Positions 34,475-42,985 of a stretch of 64,000 bases of DNA are shown here, one piece after another (position 1 is the first letter of the stretch; every line of letters begins with the position of its first letter). Where the stretch lies: the NCBI RefSeq assembly GCF_012396235.1, contig NZ_JAAXPA010000004.1:186001-250000 (forward strand), written 5' to 3'. A program made the position numbers and the translations under genes. The stretch comes from Rhodococcus opacus. GTDB lineage: Bacteria; Actinomycetota; Actinomycetes; Mycobacteriales; Mycobacteriaceae. Under the pieces are notes generated by a model that saw only the letters and a program-made list of their open reading frames with translations, did not search any database and was not told the origin of the DNA.

Positions 34475-35496
34475 CCGAACATCGGGGACTCGATCTCGTT
34501 GCGCTGCGGAAGTTCCTGTCCGAGTCGGACGTTCCTCTCGCCGGTGAGTTGCGGGCCGACCTGATCTCGGGCGGCAAGTCCAACCTCACGTACGCCATCT
34601 TCGACGACTCCTCGCGGTGGGTGCTGCGAAGGCCGCCCACCGCGGGGCTCACACCGTCGGCGCACGACGTGGCCCGCGAATTCCGCATCACCTCGGCGCT
34701 GCAGGGCACCGACGTCCCGGTGGCCGCCACCGTCGCATTGTGCGAGGACGACAGTGTGATGGGCGCGCAGTTCACCGTGGTGGAACACGTGACGGGCCAG
34801 GTGATCCGGACCAAGTCGGATCTCGAGGCGCTGTCCGACGACGACATCGACTCGTGCACCGACGAACTGGTCCGCGTGCTCGGCGCTTTGCACAACGTCG
34901 ACTACGACGCCGTCGGCCTGGGCGAGCTCGGCCGCCCGGACGGGTACGTGGCCCGGCAGGTCACGTTGTGGGCGAGCCAGTGGGGGCGAGTGAAGACGAC
35001 GGACTCCGCGGACGTCGACCGCCTGCATGCCGCGCTGGTCGAATCGATTCCGCAGCAGTCGGAATCGTCGATCGTGCACGGCGACTACCGCATCGACAAC
35101 ACCATCCTCGCGGCCGGCGACGTGAGCACCGTTGCGGCGGTCGTCGACTGGGAACTGTCGACCCTCGGCGACCCGCTCACCGACGTCGCCCTGATGTGCG
35201 TCTACCGGCATCCGGCTCTCGACCTGGTGCTCGGCGAACCGGCGGCCTGGACGAGCCCGCGACTGCCGTCGGCGGACGATCTCGCGCAGCGCTACACCGT
35301 GGCGTCGGGGCGCGAACTGGTCCACTGGAACTTCTACCTGGCGCTCGCGAACTTCAAACTCGCCGTGATCGCCGAGGGCATCAACCACCGCTACCGTGTC
35401 GGCGCCACCGTCGGAGAAGGTTTCGAGAAGGCAGGCGACGCGGTGCCCGAATTCGTCGCGGCCGGCCTGCGCGCCCTGAAAGGACAGACCGTATGA
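34471..35496 (+). CDS. ACAD11-type phosphotransferase (APH fold)
   Basis: 341 aa kinase of the aminoglycoside phosphotransferase fold. An N-lobe GGKSNLTYAI loop is followed by the catalytic loop VHGDYRIDN and the metal-binding DWELSTLGDPLTDVAL. These match the N-terminal kinase domain of ACAD10/ACAD11 and the kinase LvaA of levulinate catabolism (family knowledge), where 4-hydroxyacyl-CoA is phosphorylated. Both ends overlap neighbours by 4 nt (ACAD before, SDR after). Drug resistance is unlikely in this context. Confidence 0.85.
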   Translation: MTEHRGLDLVALRKFLSESDVPLAGELRADLISGGKSNLTYAIFDDSSRWVLRRPPTAGLTPSAHDVAREFRITSALQGTDVPVAATVALCEDDSVMGAQFTVVEHVTGQVIRTKSDLEALSDDDIDSCTDELVRVLGALHNVDYDAVGLGELGRPDGYVARQVTLWASQWGRVKTTDSADVDRLHAALVESIPQQSESSIVHGDYRIDNTILAAGDVSTVAAVVDWELSTLGDPLTDVALMCVYRHPALDLVLGEPAAWTSPRLPSADDLAQRYTVASGRELVHWNFYLALANFKLAVIAEGINHRYRVGATVGEGFEKAGDAVPEFVAAGLRALKGQTV

Positions 35497-36230
35497 GTCG
35501 CACCGCACTGATCACCGGCGCCTCGCGTGGCATCGGACTCGGCATCGCCACCCGTCTCGCCGAACAGGGGTACGGGCTGACGATCACCGCCCGTGATCGT
35601 GATCGGCTCGAGTCCGTGGGCGCCGACCTGCGGACCGCGGGCGCGAAGGACGTCGTCGTGGTCGCCGGTGACCTCGCCGACGAGGAATCTGCCGGACGCG
35701 TCGTCGAGGCGCACACCGACGCCTACGGTTCGCTGAACGCGCTGGTGCTCAACGCCGGGGTGGGAACCGCGGGCCCCATCGGCGAGTTCCCCATGCGCCG
35801 ATTCGACAAGAGCCTCGGAGTCAACCTGCGGGCGCCGTTCAGCCTTCTGCAGCAGTCGCTGCCGCTGCTGCGTACCGGTGCGGCGGAGAACCCGGGACGC
35901 GGGTCCAAGGTCGTGGCCCTGGCATCGATCACCGGCGTGTACGCCGAGGCAGGGCTCGCCGTCTACGGGGCGACCAAGGCCGCGCTGATCTCCCTGACGG
36001 AGACGCTGAACGTGGAGGAGTCGGGCAACGGAGTCTCCGCGACCGCGCTCGCCCCGGCGTACGTCGACACCGACATGTCCGCCTGGATCCACGACACGAT
36101 CCCGCCCGAGGCGATGATCGAGGTCAACGACATCGTCGAACTCGTCGACGCCCTGCTGCGGCTGTCGTCGCGCGCGGTGGTCCCGAAGATCGTCGTCGGA
36201 CGCGCCGGAACGGACGGCTACCGCGCGTAG
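35493..36230 (+). CDS. short-chain dehydrogenase/reductase
   Basis: 245 aa. ITGASRGIG, LNAGVG, the catalytic Ser in LASITGV and YGATK define a classical SDR. The ATG overlaps the kinase stop, making a three-gene ACAD-kinase-SDR operon. It may handle a hydroxy- or oxoacyl-CoA intermediate. Its 3' end overlaps the convergent gene by 13 bp. Confidence 0.9.
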   Translation: MSRTALITGASRGIGLGIATRLAEQGYGLTITARDRDRLESVGADLRTAGAKDVVVVAGDLADEESAGRVVEAHTDAYGSLNALVLNAGVGTAGPIGEFPMRRFDKSLGVNLRAPFSLLQQSLPLLRTGAAENPGRGSKVVALASITGVYAEAGLAVYGATKAALISLTETLNVEESGNGVSATALAPAYVDTDMSAWIHDTIPPEAMIEVNDIVELVDALLRLSSRAVVPKIVVGRAGTDGYRA

Positions 36231-36778
36231 TCGTCGTCCTCCTGGGCCTCGCCACGCTTGCGGAAGAACTTGAAACCGGGGACGCCCTGGATCGCCTGAC
36301 GCACGCCCTGGACCTCCTCGAGGAGTTGGTGGATCTCCGGCGACACGGTGTCCAGGGTCGCCAGGATCGGCATCAGCCCCTCCATGCGCAGGGTCAGCTC
36401 GGGCAGGTGGTCCACCAACCCGATCGCGGCGTGAATCTCCTCCTCGGTGAGGTCGTCGACGAACCGCTGCGCCAGTGGGGCGGCCTTCGTCGCCAGCGGC
36501 TCGTACAGACCGATGAGAGTCTGCGCCGACGCGGATGTGTGCCCTGCCGTGGCGACGACGGTCGCCGCCGATTCCGCAACCGCGTTCGCCCTCGCCACGG
36601 CGATCTCGGCGCCGTCGCTGATTGCCTCGATGCGGGAAATCAGCACCTCGACCTGGTCCAGGAGGGTGCCGATCCGGCCGGGAAGGGAGACGACGAGTTC
36701 AGCGGTGTCCGCCGACCACCGGGCGATCCCGGTGACGGTACGCACCAGGTCGCGGGTGCCGAGTTGTACGAGAGCCAT
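36218..36778 (-). CDS. hypothetical helical protein
   Basis: 186 aa with no family recognised. It is almost wholly alpha-helical with heptad-like spacing, a central Ala-rich stretch ([20 protein letters not shown]) and a charged C-terminal tail ending EDDDYAR. There is no signal peptide or clear membrane helix. It is divergent from the alkylation-repair operon (94 bp between) and overlaps the SDR 3' end on the other strand. It could be an envelope-associated or coiled-coil protein. Confidence 0.75.
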   Translation of the reverse strand: MALVQLGTRDLVRTVTGIARWSADTAELVVSLPGRIGTLLDQVEVLISRIEAISDGAEIAVARANAVAESAATVVATAGHTSASAQTLIGLYEPLATKAAPLAQRFVDDLTEEEIHAAIGLVDHLPELTLRMEGLMPILATLDTVSPEIHQLLEEVQGVRQAIQGVPGFKFFRKRGEAQEDDDYAR

Positions 36779-36872
36779 CGGCCCATCCTGCCTGATGCAT
36801 TTCGCACCTCACGTTTCGGTCGTGGCAGACGTCTACCTTTCAGAGGCCCGTACACCTGGAAGGATTGGCACC

Positions 36873-37376
36873 GTGAATGCCGACCGAGCAGCACACACAG
36901 TCATCGATTCACCGATCGGCCCCCTGACGCTGGTGAGCGTCGACGGGGTGCTGAGCGGCATCTACATGGTCGAACACCGGCATCAGCCGAATCCCGCGAC
37001 GTTCGGGGAGCGCGACACCGCAGGTTTCGACGAGGCCGTCACCCAGCTCACCGAATACTTCGACGGCAGGCGCACCGACTTCACCGTCCCGCTCGCCGCG
37101 CGGGGCACGCCCTTCCAGCAACGGGTGTGGGACGCCCTGCGCACCATCCCGTACGGCGAGACGTGGACGTACGGTCAGCTGGCCGACTCCCTCGGCACCC
37201 CGACTGCGGTTCGCGCGGTGGCGGCGGCGAACGGCAGGAATCCGATCAGCATCATCGTCCCGTGCCACCGTGTCATCGGGAGCAACGGCAACCTGACGGG
37301 GTATGCGGGCGGGCTCGAGCGCAAACGGTTCCTGCTCGAACGCGAAGCGGAACGGGCGGGACTCCGGCTGAGCTGA
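36873..37376 (+). CDS. ogt: methylated-DNA-[protein]-cysteine S-methyltransferase
   Basis: 167 aa with a GTG start after GGAAGG. It has the acceptor motif [11 protein letters not shown], the helix-turn-helix [15 protein letters not shown] and the tail [14 protein letters not shown]. The protein repairs O6-alkylguanine by irreversible transfer of the alkyl group to its Cys. It is the first gene of a six-gene overlapping repair operon. Its stop shares a base with the sigma factor start (TGATG). Confidence 0.94.
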   Translation: MNADRAAHTVIDSPIGPLTLVSVDGVLSGIYMVEHRHQPNPATFGERDTAGFDEAVTQLTEYFDGRRTDFTVPLAARGTPFQQRVWDALRTIPYGETWTYGQLADSLGTPTAVRAVAAANGRNPISIIVPCHRVIGSNGNLTGYAGGLERKRFLLEREAERAGLRLS

Positions 37377-37867
37377 TGACCCTGAAGCCGTTCGAAGACA
37401 TCGTGGCCGAGCACGGGCCGACGGTCCTGCGGGTCTGTCGGGCCGTGGTCGGTCCGGTGGACGCCGAGGACGCCTGGTCGGAGACCTTCATCGCCGCGAT
37501 GCGGGCGTACCCCGACCTGCGTCCCGGGAGCAACGTCGAGGCATGGCTGGTGACCATCGCGCACCGGAAAGCGCTCGACCACATTCGTGCGCGCGACCGG
37601 CGGCCCGTCCCCACCGACGAGCTTCCCGAGCAGACGACCGACCGCGGACTCCCCGGCGGTCACGACCCCGAGTTGTGGAACGCGGTCGGCGCCCTGCCGA
37701 TGAAGCAACGGGCGGCGGTGGCGTATCACTACCTGGCCGGGCTGCCGTACGCCGAGATCGCGGTGATCCTGAGCAACTCCCCGGACGCGTCGCGACGGGC
37801 CGCCGCCGACGGGATTGCGGCGCTACGCAAGACCCTCTCGATCTCTGTGAGTGGAGACATCACATGA
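37376..37867 (+). CDS. ECF-like RNA polymerase sigma factor
   Basis: 163 aa. Region 2 is seen as AEDAWSETFIAAMRAYPDL followed by NVEAWLVTIAHRKALDHIR. Region 4 is seen as LPMKQRAAVAYHYLAGLPYAEIA, with a helix-turn-helix. No anti-sigma gene or zinc-binding anti-sigma motif is adjacent. It lies between two methyltransferase genes, overlapping both. It may direct transcription of the repair operon itself, an analogue of the Ada response (inference). Confidence 0.85.
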   Translation: MTLKPFEDIVAEHGPTVLRVCRAVVGPVDAEDAWSETFIAAMRAYPDLRPGSNVEAWLVTIAHRKALDHIRARDRRPVPTDELPEQTTDRGLPGGHDPELWNAVGALPMKQRAAVAYHYLAGLPYAEIAVILSNSPDASRRAAADGIAALRKTLSISVSGDIT

Positions 37868-38466
37868 ACATCCCCGACATCGTCTACGCCCTGTCCACGT
37901 CGGACTCCGCGGTCGAGCAGAATCTGCGTGAGCGGCTCGCCGCCCTCGCCGCCGAAGCAGGGCTCCTCGACGTCGCGTACCGGACCCTCGACACCCCCGT
38001 CGGTTCGCTTCTCCTCGCCGCCACCGATCGCGGGCTGGTACGGGTCGCCTTCCCCAGCCAGGATCACGACGCCGTACTGCAGACCCTCGCCGAGCAGATC
38101 AGCCCCCGGATCCTGCGCGCACCGGCCCGGCTCGACCGGGTGGCCCACGAGATCGACGAATACTTCCTCGGCGAGCGCACGAGCTTCGACGTTCCGCTGG
38201 ACTTCAGGCTGTCCAAGGGATTTCGGCTCGAGGTACTTCACCATCTTCCCGAGATCGACTACGGACACACCGCCAGTTACGCCTCGGTCGCGGCGGCCGC
38301 GGGCAGCCCGAAGGCAGTGCGCGCGGTCGGAACCGCCTGCGCCCTCAACCCGCTCCCCGTCGTGATTCCCTGCCACCGGGTGGTCCGCAGCGACGGCAGC
38401 ATGGGCCAGTACGCGGGTGGGCCGGAAGCCAAGTCGATTCTGCTGACATTGGAGGCAGCGGCATGA
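37864..38466 (+). CDS. second methylated-DNA-[protein]-cysteine S-methyltransferase
   Basis: 200 aa. The C-terminal 160 residues form an Ogt domain with VIPCHRVVRSDG, YGHTASYASVAAAAG and the Gly-rich end GQYAGGPEAKS. An N-terminal extension of about 38 residues (DIVYALSTSDSAVEQNLRER) is absent from the first copy. It is too distant from the 167-aa copy to be a recent duplicate. Its start overlaps the sigma gene by 4 nt. It could be a methyl sensor for sigma control as well as a repair protein; that role is speculative. Confidence 0.9.
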   Translation: MNIPDIVYALSTSDSAVEQNLRERLAALAAEAGLLDVAYRTLDTPVGSLLLAATDRGLVRVAFPSQDHDAVLQTLAEQISPRILRAPARLDRVAHEIDEYFLGERTSFDVPLDFRLSKGFRLEVLHHLPEIDYGHTASYASVAAAAGSPKAVRAVGTACALNPLPVVIPCHRVVRSDGSMGQYAGGPEAKSILLTLEAAA

Positions 38467-39173
38467 CTACCTTGACGCAACGCGTGAACGACCTCGATTG
38501 GCAGGGTCTCCACGGCGAGACCGACGCCGCGGGATGCGCGCAATCCGAGCAGATCCTGACGGCCGAGGAGTGCGGGCAGATCGCGGACATGTACGAGGAG
38601 GTCGAGCGTTTCCGGTCCACCGTCGACATGGCCCGGCACCGTTTCGGCTCGGGACAGTACCGGTACTTCGACCACCCGCTACCGGAGGTCGTGGCCGAAC
38701 TCCGTGCCGCCTTCTACCCGAAACTTCTTCCCGTGGCACGGGACTGGGCGACCAAGCTGAGGAAGCCCGCGCCGTGGCCGGACACCCTCGACGAATGGCT
38801 GGACATGTGCCACGACGCCGGCCAGAAACGGGCGACACCCATCCTGCTCAGCTACCGCGCGAACGACTGGAACGCTCTGCACCGCGACCTCTACGGTGAC
38901 CTGGTGTTCCCGTTGCAGGTAGTGATCGGCCTCGACCGCCCGGGAGTGGACCACGAGGGCGGGGAATTCATGCTCGTCGAGCAGCGACCCCGCGCCCAGT
39001 CCCGGGGCACGGTGACGACGCTGCAGCAGGGTCATGCGCTGATCTTCACCACCAGGGACAGGCCCGTACGCTCGACCCGCGGTTGGTCGACGGGACCGGT
39101 ACGACACGGTGTCAGCACCGTTCGGCGCGGCACCCGCCGGACCCTCGGCCTGGTCCTGCACGACGCCGAGTGA
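38463..39173 (+). CDS. 2-oxoglutarate-Fe(II) oxygenase family protein
   Basis: 236 aa. The iron ligands are visible as HRD in WNALHRDLYGDLVFPL and the distal His in VRHGVS, with the 2OG-binding Arg in RRTLGLVLHD. This is the prolyl-hydroxylase/2OG dioxygenase superfamily, but not AlkB. Overlaps of 4 nt on both sides place it inside the repair operon, so a nucleic-acid or alkylated-base substrate is possible. The function is not established. Confidence 0.8.
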   Translation: MTTLTQRVNDLDWQGLHGETDAAGCAQSEQILTAEECGQIADMYEEVERFRSTVDMARHRFGSGQYRYFDHPLPEVVAELRAAFYPKLLPVARDWATKLRKPAPWPDTLDEWLDMCHDAGQKRATPILLSYRANDWNALHRDLYGDLVFPLQVVIGLDRPGVDHEGGEFMLVEQRPRAQSRGTVTTLQQGHALIFTTRDRPVRSTRGWSTGPVRHGVSTVRRGTRRTLGLVLHDAE

Positions 39174-39835
39174 CCGTGATGTCCGCGTTGATACCCCGGC
39201 CCCGAACTGTGGTGGCGCCCGGCGCCGTCCACGTCCCCGACTGGCTCACGCCGGAGGAGCAGCGCCACCTGGTGGCCGAATGCCGGCGCTGGGCCACCGC
39301 ACCGGTCCCGATGCGGGCCGCGCAACTGCCGACGGGGCATCGCATGTCGGTGCAGACGGTGTGCCTCGGCTGGCACTGGAAGCCGTATTCCTACTCGCGC
39401 ACCGCCGAGGACGCGGGCGGCGGCCGTGTCGCGCCGGTTCCCGGCTGGCTGGTCGAACTCGGCCGGCGAGCGGTGAGTGAGGCCTACGGGAAGCCCGCCG
39501 ACGGGTACACACCCGATGCCGCGCTGATCAACTTCTACGACGACACCGCGAAGATGGGCATGCACCAGGACAAGGAGGAGCGGTCCGATGCGCCCGTCGT
39601 GTCGTTGAGCATCGGCGACACGTGCACGTTCCGCTTCGGCAACACTGCCACCCGCACGAAGCCGTACACCGATGTCGAGTTGCTGTCGGGCGACCTCTTC
39701 GTGTTCGGTGGCGAGTCCCGGTTCGCATATCACGGAGTGCCGAAAGTGTTTCCCGGCACGAACGATCCGGACTGCGGACTGACAACGGGCCGACTGAACA
39801 TCACGCTGCGGATGACGGGACTCGAGGACGCATGA
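39170..39835 (+). CDS. alkB: AlkB-type oxidative DNA demethylase
   Basis: 221 aa from GTG at 39170, which overlaps the previous stop by 4 nt; ATG at 39179 is an alternative. It has the 2OG-Fe(II) signature MHQDKEE, the distal His in FAYHGVPK and the RLNITLR motif for 2OG and substrate, with NFYDDTAKMG before it. It removes methyl groups from 1-methyladenine and 3-methylcytosine as formaldehyde. It overlaps the glycosylase gene by 4 nt. Confidence 0.93.
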   Translation: MTVMSALIPRPRTVVAPGAVHVPDWLTPEEQRHLVAECRRWATAPVPMRAAQLPTGHRMSVQTVCLGWHWKPYSYSRTAEDAGGGRVAPVPGWLVELGRRAVSEAYGKPADGYTPDAALINFYDDTAKMGMHQDKEERSDAPVVSLSIGDTCTFRFGNTATRTKPYTDVELLSGDLFVFGGESRFAYHGVPKVFPGTNDPDCGLTTGRLNITLRMTGLEDA

Positions 39836-40683
39836 GAGTGCAGCTGCCGTACCGGGGCCCGTTCACCCATGCGCCGTTGTGGGGCGCGCTCCGCGCCCAC
39901 ACCGTGTCCGGGCTCGAGCGACACGACCCCGACGGAACCCACACCCGGGTGGTGAACGGTCCGCACGGGCCCGCGCTGGTGTCCGTGGTCGTACGTCCCG
40001 CCGGCGGGTACGTCGAGGCGCACCTGACACCGGCGGATCCGGGAGACGTCGAAGCGCTGACCGTCGCGGTCCGGCGCTGGCTCGACCTCGACGCGAATCC
40101 GCTGCCGATCGACGCCGCGTTGAGCCGTCACCCGCAACTGGCTCCGCTGGTGGCACTACGACCGGGTCTGCGGCGCCTGGGGAGCGTGGACGGGTTCGAA
40201 ACGGCGGTTCTGACCGTTCTCGGACAACAGGTTTCGCTGGCGGCGGCCCGGACGTTCGGCAGCCGGCTCGTGTCCGCGTACGGTCGGCCCGTCCACAACG
40301 GATTCTTCGCGTTTCCCGAACCGGAGACGCTCGCGGCGCTCGCACCCGAACAGTTGCGCTCCACCCTCGGTCTCACCGGCGCCCGGGCCAGGACGGTGCT
40401 CGCGCTGGCCGAGGCCGCGTCCGACGGTCTGCGCCTCGACGCGGACACCGACCCGGCCGAGTTCCGGGCCAGTCTGCTCGCACTGCCCGGCATCGGCCCG
40501 TGGACGGCGGACTATCTGACGGTGCGGGTGCTGGCCGACCCGGACGCGTTCACACCCGACGACCTCGTCCTCAAACGTGCGCTGGAGGTCAGGACCGGCA
40601 GGCAGGCAGCGGAACTCGCCGAGTCGTGGCGACCGTGGCGGGCCTACGCGCTGTTCCACCTGTGGACCGACGAAGCGTATTAG
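39832..40683 (+). CDS. alkA: DNA-3-methyladenine glycosylase II
   Basis: 283 aa, near the 282 aa of E. coli AlkA. An N-terminal AlkA_N-type domain is followed by the HhH-GPD fold: VLGQQVSLAAARTF, LPGIGPWTADYLTVR and the catalytic Asp in FTPDDLVL. It excises 3-methyladenine and other alkylated bases. It is the last gene of the operon. Its stop overlaps the convergent MMPL gene by 4 bp, leaving no room for a terminator. Confidence 0.93.
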   Translation: MRVQLPYRGPFTHAPLWGALRAHTVSGLERHDPDGTHTRVVNGPHGPALVSVVVRPAGGYVEAHLTPADPGDVEALTVAVRRWLDLDANPLPIDAALSRHPQLAPLVALRPGLRRLGSVDGFETAVLTVLGQQVSLAAARTFGSRLVSAYGRPVHNGFFAFPEPETLAALAPEQLRSTLGLTGARARTVLALAEAASDGLRLDADTDPAEFRASLLALPGIGPWTADYLTVRVLADPDAFTPDDLVLKRALEVRTGRQAAELAESWRPWRAYALFHLWTDEAY

Positions 40684-42902
40684 TCCTTGGCTTTCGCCAG
40701 CGCCGACGGCCACCAGATCTTCTTGCCGATGTCGTGGGAGAGCGCCGGGACGAGGATGCTGCGCACGATGATCGTGTCGAGCAGCACACCGAACGCGACC
40801 GCGAAACCGACCTCGGCGAGAAACACCAGGGGCAGCACGCCCAGTACCGCGAACGTCGCGGCGAGTACGACACCGGCCGACGTGATGACGCCACCGGTCA
40901 CTGCCAGTCCCCGCAGCACACCGGATTTGGTGCCGTGTTCCTCGGTTTCCTCGCGGACCCGGGTCATCAGGAAGATGTTGTAGTCGATGCCGAGCGCCAC
41001 GAGGAACACGAACGCGAACAGCGGGAACGCCGGATCTGCGTTCGCGAAATGGAAGACGTGGGTGAAGAAGAGTCCGCACACCCCGAGGGTGGCCGCGAAC
41101 GACAGGACCACGGTGGCGATGAGGATGATGGGTGTGAGCAGGGCGCGGAGCAGGAGGGCCAGCACGACGAAGATGACGACGAGAACGATCGGGATGATCA
41201 GGTTCCGGTCGTGCACCGACGCCGTCTGCACGTCGAGAGTGGTTGCCGTGCTGCCGCCGACGAGCGCATCGGCACCGGGTACGGCGTGCACCGCGTCGCG
41301 CAGTCGCTTCACCGTCTCGAGGGCTTCCGGGGAATCGTACGAGTCGGCGAGTGTCGCGTTGACGACCATGCGCCCGTCGATCGGTGCGGCCGTGAGGAAG
41401 TCGGGTGCGCACCCCTGCCCGGCTGCCGAAGCCACCGCGGCCGGGTTGGACTTGACGAGTGCGGACAGCTTCTCGACGTCGACCTGCGGGCACACCGCGC
41501 CGGGATCCGTCGACACCCCGTCCACACCGCTCACCGCCGCGATGACCGCGTCCGTCTGATCGGCATTGGTGACGATGACGGCGGGCGCGCCGGCGCCCGG
41601 ATCGAATTTGGAGTCGTACAACTCCTGACCGACGACGGCGTCGGGGCGGTTGGTGAAGTTCTCCGACGACGACAGCCCGTCCGTCTTCAGACTGCCGATG
41701 CCGACCAGGAACAGCACGGCCAGCAGCACCGTCGTACCGATCCAGAGGGGACGGTCCTTGCTTCCGACCTGGGCGGCGATCCTGCCCCACAGGCCGTGCG
41801 TGGTGAGGTCGGCGGCCTCGTCCACCTTGGGTTTCCGCGGCCAGAACACCCACCGTCCCGCCGCGGACAGCGCGACGGGCAGGAACGTCATCATCACGAG
41901 GTACGTGCACGCGATGCCGATCGCGGCGACCGGCCCGAGACTCTTGTTGGAGTTCAGTTCGGAGAACGTCAGGCACAGCAGACCGAGGATGACGGTGACC
42001 GCCGACGCCGTGATGGCGGGGGCGGATTCCTTCCACGCCTTGACCATGGCGTCGAACCGGCTGGGATAGAAGTGCAGTTCTTCCCGATATCGGGAGATCA
42101 GGAGGAGCGCATAGTCGGTGCCCGCACCGATCACGAGGACGAACAGGATGCCCTGACTCTGTCCGGTGAGGGTGAGCACCTCCGCCTTGGCGAGGAAGTA
42201 GATGACCATCGACGCCAGGCCGAGCGCGAGCAGTGCCGAGAAGAGCGGGAAGAACCACAGCACGGGGGAGCGGTAAACCACCAGCAGGATCAGGACCACC
42301 ACGAGCAGGGCGGCGCCCAGCAGTGCACCGTCGAGCCCGGCGAACGCGTCGATGAACGCCACCAGCAGACCACCGGGACCGGCAGGGAGCACCTCGAGCC
42401 CGGCGGCCGCGTTCTTCGCGGCGGTGAGGACGTTCTCCTCGGTGGCGGCGAGCACATCGCCGGCGACCGCCGTGCCGTCCTCCTTCGCGACGAGGGGAAC
42501 GAAGATCGATGCCGTGGTGCCGTCCTGGGAGAACTGTGTCTGGGACATGCCTTCGGCGTCGACCCCGTCGACTGCCGCGATGGCGTCACGTGCCTGGGCG
42601 ATGGCGGCCTTGTCCTGCTCGGTGAGCGGGGCGTCGCTGTGGAACAGCACGAAACCGGGGATCGTTTCGACGGTGAGGAACTTGGACGATTCGTTGGTGA
42701 CGATCGTCGATTCGGCGGAACTCGACAGGTAGGCGGCGTTGTCGTTCTTCTGGACCTCGGTGAGCTTGCCCTGGAAGGAACCCCCGAATCCGCCCGCGAA
42801 GAACGCGATGATCGCGATGGCCACGATGGTGAACGCAGGCCAGCGGAACCTGCGCGGCGTCTCGCCGCTGGTGCTCGAGTCCGTCGAATCCAGCTTCGTC
42901 AT
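40680..42902 (-). CDS. MMPL-family RND transporter
   Basis: 740 aa. It has 12 predicted membrane helices in two halves, each starting with one helix and a large extracytoplasmic loop. MMPL/RND landmarks are VLVIGAGTDYALLLISRYREEL (half 1) and FLVALGIDYNIFLMTRVREE (half 2), with the GxxxDY residues. The ATG at 42902 follows AAGGAGAACCC; the long upstream in-frame extension is a shadow of the polymerase gene. It probably exports a lipid or hydrophobic drug. It begins 83 bp after the polymerase-like gene. Confidence 0.9.
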   Translation of the reverse strand: MTKLDSTDSSTSGETPRRFRWPAFTIVAIAIIAFFAGGFGGSFQGKLTEVQKNDNAAYLSSSAESTIVTNESSKFLTVETIPGFVLFHSDAPLTEQDKAAIAQARDAIAAVDGVDAEGMSQTQFSQDGTTASIFVPLVAKEDGTAVAGDVLAATEENVLTAAKNAAAGLEVLPAGPGGLLVAFIDAFAGLDGALLGAALLVVVLILLVVYRSPVLWFFPLFSALLALGLASMVIYFLAKAEVLTLTGQSQGILFVLVIGAGTDYALLLISRYREELHFYPSRFDAMVKAWKESAPAITASAVTVILGLLCLTFSELNSNKSLGPVAAIGIACTYLVMMTFLPVALSAAGRWVFWPRKPKVDEAADLTTHGLWGRIAAQVGSKDRPLWIGTTVLLAVLFLVGIGSLKTDGLSSSENFTNRPDAVVGQELYDSKFDPGAGAPAVIVTNADQTDAVIAAVSGVDGVSTDPGAVCPQVDVEKLSALVKSNPAAVASAAGQGCAPDFLTAAPIDGRMVVNATLADSYDSPEALETVKRLRDAVHAVPGADALVGGSTATTLDVQTASVHDRNLIIPIVLVVIFVVLALLLRALLTPIILIATVVLSFAATLGVCGLFFTHVFHFANADPAFPLFAFVFLVALGIDYNIFLMTRVREETEEHGTKSGVLRGLAVTGGVITSAGVVLAATFAVLGVLPLVFLAEVGFAVAFGVLLDTIIVRSILVPALSHDIGKKIWWPSALAKAKD

Positions 42903-42985
42903 GGGTTCTCCTTCGCCGCCCCCGCCAGCAGTGCGTCCCAGTACACCATGTCGAGCGCACCGGCGACACCGGAAATCCGCGCGCG

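Noticed and set aside
34471..35496. aminoglycoside resistance kinase
   Set aside because: The fold is shared, but the DWELSTLGDPLTD block and coupling to an acyl-CoA dehydrogenase and SDR point to CoA metabolism.
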